This document shows, piece by piece, positions 56,375 to 64,000 of a stretch of DNA of 64,000 nucleotides. Location: NCBI GenBank assembly GCA_947573605.1, contig CANPGM010000001.1:109818-173817 (forward strand). Reading direction: 5' to 3'. Below the pieces are notes generated by a model. That model ran no database searches, was not told the DNA's origin, and saw nothing but the letters and a program-made list of their open reading frames with translations. The translations under genes were made by a program, and so were the position numbers. The stretch comes from an uncultured Roseburia sp. (GTDB lineage: Bacteria; Bacillota; Clostridia; Lachnospirales; Lachnospiraceae). Position 1 is the stretch's first letter; each line of letters starts with the position of its first letter.

Positions 56375-57499
56375 ATGGCTAGGAAGTACAGAATTGGGAA
56401 ATTCAGGTTTGATACACGGGAAGAGTATAACTTGGGAAGGGATGACGTAAAAAAAATTTATAAAATTACTCATTCCGTAGATATCTACGATCCGGATATA
56501 GCACTGCGGCTCTACCAGTCCATACGTACTGGAAAAATAGAGCTGCACAGCAAAATAGGAAGAAAGTTTTTCCTTGACCTTGCCGATATTGTGGCAAAAA
56601 ACGCCGAAGTATCGGCAAGGGAGCAGGAAAAACAAAAGGAATCGGAAAAGTCAGATTACTGGCAGAGAATTTTGGGACTTGTGTGTCTGCTTGCAGGCAT
56701 TCTCTGCTGTGTTTGGTATTTTTGGTCGGATTATACAAATCGACGCGGAAATGAGACAAATGATTATCTGAGAAAGCTGCGGGAAGATCCGCAGGAAACG
56801 GCGGATTTGGTTAGCAATGATGCCTTTTTTATGGAAGATGCGCCGGAGCTGGCCGCTTCTCTGGAGGGAACGGGTGAAACGGAGGAGACGGACGACGGAT
56901 ACAAACCTGAAATATTAGCGGAGTATCAGCCGATTATTCAGGTGAATCCCGATTTTGGCGGATGGATAACGATTGAAGGAACACAGATTGATTATCCGGT
57001 TATGTATACAAAATCGGATGACAGATTTTATTTAAAACATAATTTTGACAGAGAAGAGGATATAAACGGAACGCTGTTTATGGATTCAAGAGTCAATCTG
57101 GCAAGGCCCGGAACGAATATTATTATTTACGGGCATAACATGAAAAGCGGTCAGATGTTTGGCGGCCTGAAAAGTTATTTGAATGAGGACTACTTTCAGT
57201 CTCATAAACAGATTACGTTTGATACAATATATGAAAAAGGCGTCTATGAAGTTTTTGCGGTTTGTCTTGCACAGGTAAGGTATCAGGATGAGGATGCCTA
57301 TCGGTATTATAATTTTATACAGGCAGACTCGGAGGAAGCCTTTTTGGAGTTTCTCCGAAATGTGGAACAGCTCTCGGTTTTTGCGGATCAGAATTTACCG
57401 GAATACGGGGATGAGCTATTGACATTATCCACCTGCAACAGTTATGTGGAGGATGGCAGGCTGTTTCTGGTAGCAAAAAAATGCAGGGAAGCAGAATAA
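56375..57499 (+). CDS. srtB: Class B sortase with N-terminal cytoplasmic extension
   Basis: Transpeptidase of 374 residues that attaches proteins to cell wall or pilin. The catalytic triad is visible: His254 in IIIYGHNMKSG, Cys354 in TLSTCNSY and Arg362 in EDGRLFLVAKK, the class B pattern. Unusually, about 95 residues precede the single membrane helix (about 97-117), starting RKYRIGKFRFDTREEYNLGR, so this part should lie in the cytosol. A helical charged stretch precedes the helix. It lies between the giant protein and a protein with a sorting signal. A GGCGG ribosome binding site is 13 bases before the ATG. Confidence 0.9.
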   Translation: MARKYRIGKFRFDTREEYNLGRDDVKKIYKITHSVDIYDPDIALRLYQSIRTGKIELHSKIGRKFFLDLADIVAKNAEVSAREQEKQKESEKSDYWQRILGLVCLLAGILCCVWYFWSDYTNRRGNETNDYLRKLREDPQETADLVSNDAFFMEDAPELAASLEGTGETEETDDGYKPEILAEYQPIIQVNPDFGGWITIEGTQIDYPVMYTKSDDRFYLKHNFDREEDINGTLFMDSRVNLARPGTNIIIYGHNMKSGQMFGGLKSYLNEDYFQSHKQITFDTIYEKGVYEVFAVCLAQVRYQDEDAYRYYNFIQADSEEAFLEFLRNVEQLSVFADQNLPEYGDELLTLSTCNSYVEDGRLFLVAKKCREAE

Positions 57500-57540
57500 C
57501 GTGCATTGCACGAAACCAGTGGAAGATAGGAGAGAGTGAA

Positions 57541-58953
57541 ATGAAAAAACGTATCAAAAGAAAAATGGGGTTTGTATTGGTCATCGCAATGCTCATCGTC
57601 ATGTTCTATCCCGGTAAGCCCGGTAAGGCGGCGGATGGATTTGTAATTGTTGACGGTGTGCTGACAGGCTACACCGGCGTGGAAAATGCGGTCGTAATTC
57701 CGGATGAGGTAACCTCAATCGGTAAGGATGCTTTTGCCGGAACTACCATTACATCCGTGGCGATTGGCGGTAATGTCACAAGTATTGACTCAGGAGCTTT
57801 CAGACAATGCGGTGAGCTGGAAAGCGTTACGATTCCGGCTACGGTTCAGTCGGTCGGTTCGGAGGCATTTCAGGATTGTGAAAGTCTATATGAGGTAACA
57901 TGGATCAGCAATGCGGGAATCCAGGATTATACCTTTGACGGCTGCAAAAGCTTAGAGCGGATACGTTTGTCACCCAATCTTGCATCTATCGGAAATCTGG
58001 CGTTCCGTAACTGCGAAAGTCTTTCCAGTTTCAATATACCTTCCGGAACAGGTTCGGTTGCGTTAGGCGCGTTTAACGGCTGTACAAGGATGCAGGCTAT
58101 TAATGTAGAACAGGGAAACTCTTATTTTTCGTCATATGACGGATGTTTGTATGGTGGATATAACGGAAATGTAGTATCTTTACTCCGCTGTCCGCAGGGA
58201 AAACAGACAGTAGATATTCAGAAAGACACGACAATGGTAGCGCCGTATGCGTTCTTTGGAAACAGAATGAGTACGGTGGAAATGCCGTTGGAAGTTACTA
58301 CGATTTCACTGAATGCATTTGAAAACAGCAAGGTGGATACATTGGTTCTCGGTCAAAAAGTTGAGGTATTTGAAGGACAGACAAATGCCGGTTTTGGTGT
58401 GATTAAGGTAGCGGAAGGGGCTCCGGTGTCGGATACGATTCACAATGTGGTCGGCGAAGGCGTAACGATCATCGGTTTTAGTCCGGATAAACCGGATAAC
58501 CCGGACAATCCAGATAACCCGGACAATCCAGATAATCCGGACAATCCGGATAACCCAGATAACCCGGACAATCCGGATAACCCAGACAATCCGGATAATC
58601 CCGATAAACCGGATAACCCCGATAATCCCGATAAACCGGATAATCCGGACGACAATAAACCGGATGACAATAACCCGGGAGGGTCTACAGGGGACGGGAA
58701 TGACGGGAACAACGGCAATCAGACGCCGGATAATAATCAGGGCGGTACACAGGTTGCGGTCAATGATAACAATACGGTAAATCAGGCGCCGACCCCACCG
58801 GCACAGAACGCTACGGGAACCGAACATATAAAGGATAATACTCCGTCGACCGGACCCGAGCTGAATGCAAAGTATATTCTCTGTCTTGGTGTGATGCTTT
58901 TGGGTGTATATATGATTCTGAGCGGCAGAAAGGAATCCTGCAGAACGGCATAA
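57541..58953 (+). CDS. Leucine-rich-repeat (BspA-type) surface protein with sorting signal
   Basis: Surface protein of 470 residues. A signal peptide ends near KPGKAADG. Residues about 40-280 hold BspA-type (LRR_5) repeats such as VVIPDEVTSIGKDAFAG, SVTIPATVQSVGSEAFQ and SIGNLAFRNCESLSSF. Residues about 314-373 are a Pro-Asp-Asn/Lys repeat that acts as a wall-spanning stalk, then a Gly/Asn/Gln-rich region. The C-terminal signal is TPSTG (434-438), a hydrophobic stretch YILCLGVMLLGVYMIL and a basic tail, typical for sortase substrates. It is the likely substrate of the adjacent sortase. GGAGAG precedes ATG 57541. Confidence 0.9.
   Translation: MKKRIKRKMGFVLVIAMLIVMFYPGKPGKAADGFVIVDGVLTGYTGVENAVVIPDEVTSIGKDAFAGTTITSVAIGGNVTSIDSGAFRQCGELESVTIPATVQSVGSEAFQDCESLYEVTWISNAGIQDYTFDGCKSLERIRLSPNLASIGNLAFRNCESLSSFNIPSGTGSVALGAFNGCTRMQAINVEQGNSYFSSYDGCLYGGYNGNVVSLLRCPQGKQTVDIQKDTTMVAPYAFFGNRMSTVEMPLEVTTISLNAFENSKVDTLVLGQKVEVFEGQTNAGFGVIKVAEGAPVSDTIHNVVGEGVTIIGFSPDKPDNPDNPDNPDNPDNPDNPDNPDNPDNPDNPDNPDNPDKPDNPDNPDKPDNPDDNKPDDNNPGGSTGDGNDGNNGNQTPDNNQGGTQVAVNDNNTVNQAPTPPAQNATGTEHIKDNTPSTGPELNAKYILCLGVMLLGVYMILSGRKESCRTA
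58484..58660 (+). repeat. Tandem 9-base repeat encoding Pro-Asp-Asn/Lys
   Basis: About 20 copies of a CCGGATAAC-like 9-mer with third-position variation encode a PDN/PDK stalk. Low codon diversity keeps several other frames open on both strands, giving false long ORFs. Confidence 0.9.
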
Positions 58954-59008
58954 TTATAAGATGGATTTTTTGACGGCGTGGTATAAAATTTAAGGAATAT
59001 GGAATGAT

Positions 59009-59045
59009 AGAGGAAGACTTTTCATCAATGTCTTCCTCTTTTTTT
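59009..59045 (+). terminator. Intrinsic terminator after the surface operon
   Basis: AGAGGAAGAC (59009-59018), loop TTTTCATCAAT, GTCTTCCTCT (59030-59039), then six Ts. It isolates the surface operon from rpsL. Confidence 0.92.
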
Positions 59046-59091
59046 GCATGCATAAAACCGCAATTAGGCAGACGTAGTACATAAAAAACTG

Positions 59092-59120
59092 TTGACAAAC
59101 AATAACAATCCTTGTATAAT
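59092..59120 (+). promoter_or_regulatory. Consensus sigma-A promoter of rpsL
   Basis: TTGACA (59092-59097), 17-base spacer, TATAAT (59115-59120): a perfect match. It drives the str genes. Confidence 0.93.
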
Positions 59121-59190
59121 AATTCAGCGTGCATTAGTAGCACGTTTTGCGTGATGCATTTTTTTTAAATTTAAACAGGAGGTGAAAATA

Positions 59191-59610
59191 ATGCCAACAT
59201 TTAACCAGTTAGTAAGAAAAGGACGTCAGACAACTGTTAAAAAGTCTACCGCACCGGCGCTTCAGAAGGGTTATAACTCTTTGCAGAAGAGACCTACAGA
59301 CAGCCCGTCTCCACAGAAGAGAGGCGTTTGTACCGCAGTAAAGACAGCTACTCCGAAGAAACCGAATTCGGCTCTTAGAAAGATTGCCAGAGTACGTCTC
59401 TCAAACGGAATTGAAGTAACAAGCTATATTCCGGGTGAAGGACATAATCTGCAGGAGCACAGCGTTGTTATGATCAGAGGCGGTCGTGTTAAGGATTTAC
59501 CTGGTACAAGATATCACATTATTCGTGGTACGCTCGATACCGCAGGCGTTGCTAACAGAAAACAGGCGCGTTCCAAGTATGGCGCTAAGAGACCGAAGGC
59601 TTCCAAATAA
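59191..59610 (+). CDS. rpsL: 30S ribosomal protein S12
   Basis: Decoding-centre protein of 139 residues, the usual Firmicutes length. It begins [18 protein letters not shown] and includes [20 protein letters not shown] and [17 protein letters not shown], where streptomycin-resistance changes occur; the Lys residues at both sites look wild type. AGGAGGTGA precedes ATG 59191; ATG 59182 is upstream in frame but inside the ribosome binding site. A 330-base gap separates it from rpsG. Confidence 0.98.
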   Translation: MPTFNQLVRKGRQTTVKKSTAPALQKGYNSLQKRPTDSPSPQKRGVCTAVKTATPKKPNSALRKIARVRLSNGIEVTSYIPGEGHNLQEHSVVMIRGGRVKDLPGTRYHIIRGTLDTAGVANRKQARSKYGAKRPKASK

Positions 59611-59940
59611 TAGGTTAGCCCCATAGTTTCTAAAATCGAACCAATAGTATCACATAACAGAACTTGCGGTTTAGTGTTGGGATTATTATCACAGACGATA
59701 GATTTCCGCACGAACACGAAGGGGAATGATCCGAACGGATCTTTCGAGACAGAAGAAGCAGATGGAATTACCTTTTGCCGGAGCTGTTTTACACATTGTG
59801 AGTACCGTTGAATTAATCGATAATGAAGTTCACTGACAGGAAGTTCGGGTCAATGAACCCGATCGATACGGATTTTATTGAACTGTCGGTAAATGCAGAA
59901 TGATTCTGTATAGTAAATCATGATTAAGGAGGGAAGAACC
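59611..59940 (+). other. Long rpsL-rpsG intergenic region with possible RNA structure
   Basis: This 330-base gap holds no ORF and no clear promoter. It has GATCCG/CGGATC (59728-59733 with 59736-59741), a GAAGTTC direct repeat (59825-59831 and 59840-59846) and a GTTCGGGTC...GAACCCGATC region that can fold. In E. coli S7 binds the rpsL-rpsG spacer; a comparable control site is possible here. Confidence 0.45.
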
Positions 59941-60411
59941 GTGCCACGTAAAGGACATACTCAGAAAAGAGATGTATTAGCAGATCCGATGTACAATAAT
60001 AAAGTGGTTACAAAGCTTATCAATAACATTATGTTAGACGGTAAGAAGGGCGTAGCTCAGAAGATTGTATACGGAGCTTTTGCAAGAGTAGAGGAGAAGA
60101 TAGAAAAGCCTGCTCTTGAGGTATTTGAAGGCGCTATGAATAATGTTATGCCTGTTCTCGAGGTAAAGGCAAGACGTATTGGCGGCGCGACATATCAGGT
60201 GCCGATTGAGGTAAGACCGGAACGTCGTCAGACACTGGCGCTTCGCTGGCTGACTACATTCTCGCGCAAAAGAGGCGAGAAGACAATGGAAGAAAAGCTT
60301 GCCAACGAAATTATGGATGCGTATAACAATACAGGGGCATCCGTTAAGAGAAAAGAAGAAATGCATAAGATGGCGGAGGCAAATAAGGCTTTTGCGCATT
60401 ATCGTTTCTAA
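59941..60411 (+). CDS. rpsG: 30S ribosomal protein S7
   Basis: Ribosomal protein of 156 residues, ordinary length, that nucleates assembly of the 30S head by binding 16S rRNA. Clear signatures are [40 protein letters not shown] and [20 protein letters not shown]. The start is GTG 59941 with GGAGGG upstream; the frame opens at 59920, but the family N-terminus and the ribosome binding site fix this start. In E. coli S7 is the operon repressor. Confidence 0.98.
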   Translation: MPRKGHTQKRDVLADPMYNNKVVTKLINNIMLDGKKGVAQKIVYGAFARVEEKIEKPALEVFEGAMNNVMPVLEVKARRIGGATYQVPIEVRPERRQTLALRWLTTFSRKRGEKTMEEKLANEIMDAYNNTGASVKRKEEMHKMAEANKAFAHYRF

Positions 60412-60507
60412 TCAGAAATGCTCTGATTTTTGTTGGTAAACAGAGGCTGTTGACGGTATATACTGCGGTATATGCATATCAGCGTAGTAATTAAGGAGGA
60501 AAAACCC

Positions 60508-62625
60508 TTGGCTGGAAGAGAATATCCATTAGAGAGAACCAGAAATATCGGTATTATGGCTCATATCGATGCGGGTAAGACGACATTGACAGAGCGTATT
60601 TTATACTATACCGGTATTAACTATAAGATTGGTGATACTCATGAAGGTACTGCGACGATGGACTGGATGGAACAGGAGCAGGAAAGAGGTATCACGATCA
60701 CGTCAGCCGCTACTACATGCCACTGGACTTTGGAAGAATTTACAAAACCGAAGGCAGGTGCTTTAGAGCACCGTATCAATATTATTGATACCCCGGGTCA
60801 CGTTGATTTTACTGTAGAGGTAGAGCGTTCGCTCCGTGTACTTGACGGCGCTGTAGGCGTCTTCTGTGCAAAGGGAGGCGTGGAGCCACAGTCAGAGAAT
60901 GTATGGCGTCAGGCTGACACTTATAACGTACCAAGAATGGCATTTATTAATAAGATGGACATCCTGGGTGCGAACTTTTACGGAGCTGTAGATCAGATTC
61001 GTACAAGATTGGGAAAAAATGCAATTGTTCTTGAACTGCCGATTGGCAAGGAAGACACTTTTAAAGGAATCATTGATCTGTTCGAAATGAAAGCGTACCT
61101 TTATAATGACGATAAGGGCGAAGACATTACCGTAACGGATGATCTGGGAGAGATGAAGGATGAAGCGGAGCTTTATCGTTCGGAATTAATCGAAAAGATC
61201 TGTGAGTTGGACGACGATTTAATGATGATGTATCTCGAAGGAGAGGAACCGTCCGTTGAACAGATGAAAAAGGTTTTAAGAACGGCTACCTGCGAGTGTA
61301 CCGCGGTTCCGGTATGCTGCGGTTCCGCCTATAGAAATAAGGGCGTACAGAAGCTTTTGGATGCCGTTATCGAATTTATGCCGGCTCCGACAGATATCCC
61401 TGCAATTAAGGGTACGGATTTGGAAGGCAATGAAGTAGAAAGACATTCTTCCGACGAAGAGCCGTTTTCTGCTTTGGCATTTAAGATTATGGCAGATCCG
61501 TTTGTTGGTAAGCTTGCATTTTTCAGAGTATATTCCGGTACCGTTAATTCCGGTTCCTATGTGTTAAATGCAACAAAGGATAAAAAAGAGCGTGTCGGAC
61601 GTATTCTTCAGATGCATGCGAATAAGAGACAGGAACTTGACAAGGTTTATTCCGGCGATATTGCAGCGGCGGTAGGTTTTAAGTTTACTACTACGGGCGA
61701 TACAATCTGTGATGAACAGCATCCGGTTATCCTGGAGTCCATGGAGTTCCCGGAGCCTGTTATTGAGCTTGCGATTGAGCCGAAGACAAAGGCCGGTCAG
61801 GGTAAGATGGGCGAGGCGCTTGCAAAGCTTGCCGAAGAAGATCCTACTTTCCGTGCGCATACGGATCAGGAGACAGGCCAGACTATTATTGCGGGGATGG
61901 GCGAGCTGCATCTGGAAATTATTGTTGACCGTCTTCTTCGTGAATATAAGGTAGAGGCAAATGTCGGCGCTCCGCAGGTTGCTTATAAGGAAACGTTTAC
62001 GAAGCCGGTAGACGTGGAATACAAATATGCAAAACAGTCGGGTGGACGCGGTCAGTACGGACATTGTAAGGTTAAGTTTGAGCCGATGGATCCGAACGGC
62101 GAAGAGACATTTAAGTTTGAATCTTCCGTTGTCGGCGGTGCGATTCCGAAGGAATATATCCCGGCAGTCGGCGAAGGTATCGAAGAGGCAGCTCAGGCAG
62201 GTATACTTGGCGGATTCCCGGTATTGGGCGTTCATGCGAATGTTTACGACGGTTCTTATCATGAAGTCGATTCCTCGGAAATGGCATTCCATATCGCAGG
62301 ATCGATGGCTTTCAAAGAGGCGATGCATAAGGCAGGCGCCGTATTGCTTGAGCCAATAATGAAGGTAGAGGTTACAATGCCGGAGGAATATATGGGCGAT
62401 GTAATCGGCGATATCAATTCACGCCGCGGACGTATTGAAGGTATGGACGATCTGGGCGGCGGAAAGATTGTACGCGGTTATGTTCCACTTGCGGAGATGT
62501 TCGGATATTCAACTGACTTACGTTCTAAGACACAGGGACGCGGTAACTACTCTATGTTTTTTGATAAGTATGAGCAGGTGCCGAAAAACATTCAGGAAAA
62601 AGTTTTATCGGAAAAAAGCAAATAG
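60508..62625 (+). CDS. fusA: Elongation factor G
   Basis: Translocation GTPase of 705 residues. G1 is [14 protein letters not shown], the switch region [13 protein letters not shown]3 [16 protein letters not shown] and G4 NKMD. Domain IV/V features (YRYV-like [10 protein letters not shown] and [20 protein letters not shown]) are complete. The start is TTG 60508 with AAGGAGG (60493-60499) 8 bases upstream; an ATG further upstream at 60472 is in frame but lacks a ribosome binding site. It follows rpsG as usual in the str cluster. Confidence 0.97.
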   Translation: MAGREYPLERTRNIGIMAHIDAGKTTLTERILYYTGINYKIGDTHEGTATMDWMEQEQERGITITSAATTCHWTLEEFTKPKAGALEHRINIIDTPGHVDFTVEVERSLRVLDGAVGVFCAKGGVEPQSENVWRQADTYNVPRMAFINKMDILGANFYGAVDQIRTRLGKNAIVLELPIGKEDTFKGIIDLFEMKAYLYNDDKGEDITVTDDLGEMKDEAELYRSELIEKICELDDDLMMMYLEGEEPSVEQMKKVLRTATCECTAVPVCCGSAYRNKGVQKLLDAVIEFMPAPTDIPAIKGTDLEGNEVERHSSDEEPFSALAFKIMADPFVGKLAFFRVYSGTVNSGSYVLNATKDKKERVGRILQMHANKRQELDKVYSGDIAAAVGFKFTTTGDTICDEQHPVILESMEFPEPVIELAIEPKTKAGQGKMGEALAKLAEEDPTFRAHTDQETGQTIIAGMGELHLEIIVDRLLREYKVEANVGAPQVAYKETFTKPVDVEYKYAKQSGGRGQYGHCKVKFEPMDPNGEETFKFESSVVGGAIPKEYIPAVGEGIEEAAQAGILGGFPVLGVHANVYDGSYHEVDSSEMAFHIAGSMAFKEAMHKAGAVLLEPIMKVEVTMPEEYMGDVIGDINSRRGRIEGMDDLGGGKIVRGYVPLAEMFGYSTDLRSKTQGRGNYSMFFDKYEQVPKNIQEKVLSEKSK

Positions 62626-62635
62626 AATAAAATAA

Positions 62636-62664
62636 CAGATTTCCCTTATTTTATGGGAAATCTG
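62636..62664 (+). other. Hairpin between fusA and tuf
   Basis: CAGATTTCCC (62636-62645) and GGGAAATCTG (62655-62664) form a perfect 10-base stem with a 9-base loop, not followed by a T run. It could be a processing site or weak terminator ahead of the separate tuf promoter; GCTA/TAGC follows as a small palindrome. Confidence 0.6.
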
Positions 62665-62675
62665 CTATAAATAGC

Positions 62676-62704
62676 TTGAAAAAGGCAGGATTATTTTATA
62701 TAAT
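62676..62704 (+). promoter_or_regulatory. Sigma-A promoter of tuf
   Basis: TTGAAA (62676-62681), 17-base spacer, TATAAT (62699-62704). It allows high, fusA-independent expression of tuf. Confidence 0.85.
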
Positions 62705-62770
62705 CAAAATTAGCCGAGTTTTAATCAAATATAGCCCGAGAGGGGTATCAGTTTAAGGAGGATATTCAAA

Positions 62771-63958
62771 ATGGCAAAAGCTAAGTTTGAAAGAACAAAA
62801 CCACATTGTAATATTGGTACCATCGGTCACGTAGATCATGGTAAAACAACTTTAACAGCAGCTATTACGAAAGTTTTATCTGAACGTGTTGCAGGTAATA
62901 CAGCTACAGATTTTGAAAATATTGATAAAGCTCCGGAAGAGAGAGAGCGTGGTATCACAATTTCTACTGCACACGTAGAATATGAGACGGATAAGAGACA
63001 TTATGCTCACGTTGACTGCCCGGGACATGCCGACTATGTAAAGAACATGATTACCGGAGCTGCTCAGATGGACGGAGCGATCCTTGTTGTAGCTGCTACT
63101 GACGGTGTTATGGCTCAGACAAAAGAGCACATCTTATTATCCCGTCAGGTAGGCGTACCGTATATCGTTGTTTTCTTAAACAAATGCGATATGGTAGACG
63201 ATCCGGAGTTAATTGAGCTGGTAGAAATGGAAGTTACCGAGCAGTTAGAGGAATATGAGTTCTCAGACTGCCCGATCGTAAAGGGTTCTGCTTTAAAGGC
63301 TCTTGAAGATCCGACCAGCGAGTGGGGCGACAAGATTATGGAATTAATGTCTACAGTTGACGACTATATTCCGGACCCGCAGCGTGATACAGATAAGCCG
63401 TTCTTAATGCCGGTTGAGGACGTATTCACAATTACAGGTCGTGGTACGGTTGCTACAGGCCGTGTTGAGAGAGGTACGTTACACTTAAGCGACGAGCTTG
63501 AGATTCTCGGTGTAAAAGAGGACGTTCAGAAGACTGTTGTTACCGGTATTGAAATGTTCCGTAAGCAGTTAGATGAGGCTATGGCCGGTGATAATATCGG
63601 TGCATTACTTCGTGGTATTAACCGTGACCAGATCGTTCGTGGACAGGTTCTTGCAAAACCGGGTTCTGTAACCTGCCACAGAAAGTTTACTGCTCAGGTT
63701 TACGTTTTAACGAAGGATGAGGGTGGTCGTCATACACCGTTCTTCAACAACTATCGTCCGCAGTTCTATTTCAGAACAACTGACGTTACAGGTGTCTGCA
63801 ATTTACCGGGCGGTACAGAGATGTGTATGCCGGGCGATAATATCGAGATGACGATTGAGCTGATTCATCCGGTAGCTATGGAGCAGGGACTTACGTTTGC
63901 TATTCGTGAGGGTGGTAGGACTGTTGGGTCTGGTCGTGTGGCTACAATCATCGAGTAA
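62771..63958 (+). CDS. tuf: Elongation factor Tu
   Basis: GTPase of 395 residues that delivers aminoacyl-tRNA to the ribosome. It begins [20 protein letters not shown] and has G1 GHVDHGKTT, the switch I region [18 protein letters not shown]3 [12 protein letters not shown] and G4 NKCDMVDD; domains II and III are complete to VATIIE. AAGGAGG stands before ATG. It ends 42 bases before the window edge. The cysN gene in this window encodes a distant relative of this GTPase. Confidence 0.98.
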   Translation: MAKAKFERTKPHCNIGTIGHVDHGKTTLTAAITKVLSERVAGNTATDFENIDKAPEERERGITISTAHVEYETDKRHYAHVDCPGHADYVKNMITGAAQMDGAILVVAATDGVMAQTKEHILLSRQVGVPYIVVFLNKCDMVDDPELIELVEMEVTEQLEEYEFSDCPIVKGSALKALEDPTSEWGDKIMELMSTVDDYIPDPQRDTDKPFLMPVEDVFTITGRGTVATGRVERGTLHLSDELEILGVKEDVQKTVVTGIEMFRKQLDEAMAGDNIGALLRGINRDQIVRGQVLAKPGSVTCHRKFTAQVYVLTKDEGGRHTPFFNNYRPQFYFRTTDVTGVCNLPGGTEMCMPGDNIEMTIELIHPVAMEQGLTFAIREGGRTVGSGRVATIIE

Positions 63959-64000
63959 TTAGTAAAAAGCTAGATTTTATGGGGCTTTCCGAGAAATCGG

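Noticed and set aside
58484-58660. CRISPR array
   Set aside because: The repeats are 9 bases long without spacers and encode a protein stalk.
58306-58827. Long ORFs on the - strand over the PDN stalk
   Set aside because: They come from the 9-base repeat, which leaves several frames open; they have no promoter, no ribosome binding site and only low-complexity sequence.
61564-62328. 254-residue ORF on the - strand inside fusA
   Set aside because: It is a shadow of the EF-G frame without gene signals.

Overview
The window looks like a chromosomal segment of a motile, Gram-positive, low-to-mid GC member of the Clostridia, most likely Lachnospiraceae-like (an inference, no database was searched). 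Supporting signs are AGGAGG-type ribosome binding sites with several GTG/TTG starts, the Firmicutes order rpmG-secE-nusG-rplKA-rplJL-rpoBC, an L10 leader, BspA-type leucine-rich repeats with a PxTG-type sorting signal, a class B sortase and SigD-type flagellar promoters.

Region 1 (1-18004, + strand) is a surface-glycan cluster. It holds a UDP-ManNAc-type dehydrogenase cut by the window edge, at least six glycosyltransferases of several folds, a PIG-L deacetylase, a WbqC protein, a methyltransferase-like protein, a fucosyltransferase-like protein, a sulfotransferase-like protein, a sugar epimerase/dehydratase, an IspD/TarI cytidylyltransferase and a DUF4422 protein. A small Rossmann-like module (IYG/VWG/FWG-x-G) recurs in seven of these proteins, twice as a stand-alone protein. 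Region 2 (18005-24560) is a sulfur unit: an SsuABC/TauABC-type transporter on the - strand, a divergent LacI-family regulator with a palindromic operator, then cysD and a cysN-cysC fusion. Together these would make PAPS, the donor needed by the sulfotransferase about 8 kb upstream. No APS/PAPS reductase is visible.

Region 3 (24576-34611) has two tandem XRE regulators with duplicated promoters and a hybrid sensor kinase whose reading frame is broken at a T9 tract inside its first membrane helix. A coupled solute-binding lipoprotein, a short flagellin, two CgeB/DUF3880-type glycosyltransferases and a FliD-like protein with a SigD-type promoter follow. Region 4 (34641-46222) is the rpmG-secE-nusG-rplK-rplA-(L10 leader)-rplJ-rplL-rpoB-rpoC block.

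Region 5 (about 46225-59045) separates rpoC from the str genes. It has an IS91-like element with a small passenger gene, then a surface operon: a 2813-residue secreted protein with about 27 beta-sandwich repeats, a class B sortase with an N-terminal cytoplasmic extension, and a leucine-rich-repeat protein with a sorting signal. A close match to a SigD (sigma-28) promoter (TAAA-N15-GCCGATAA) precedes the giant gene, which would place this operon in the motility regulon. Region 6 (59092-end) is rpsL, rpsG, fusA and tuf, with consensus promoters before rpsL and tuf.

The main candidates for something undescribed are the SigD-driven giant adhesin/sortase operon inside the RNAP/str region, the local PAPS supply plus sulfotransferase in a glycan cluster, and the T9 switch in the hybrid kinase. 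All calls come from reading the sequence; repeat counts, domain boundaries and promoter calls were made by eye.
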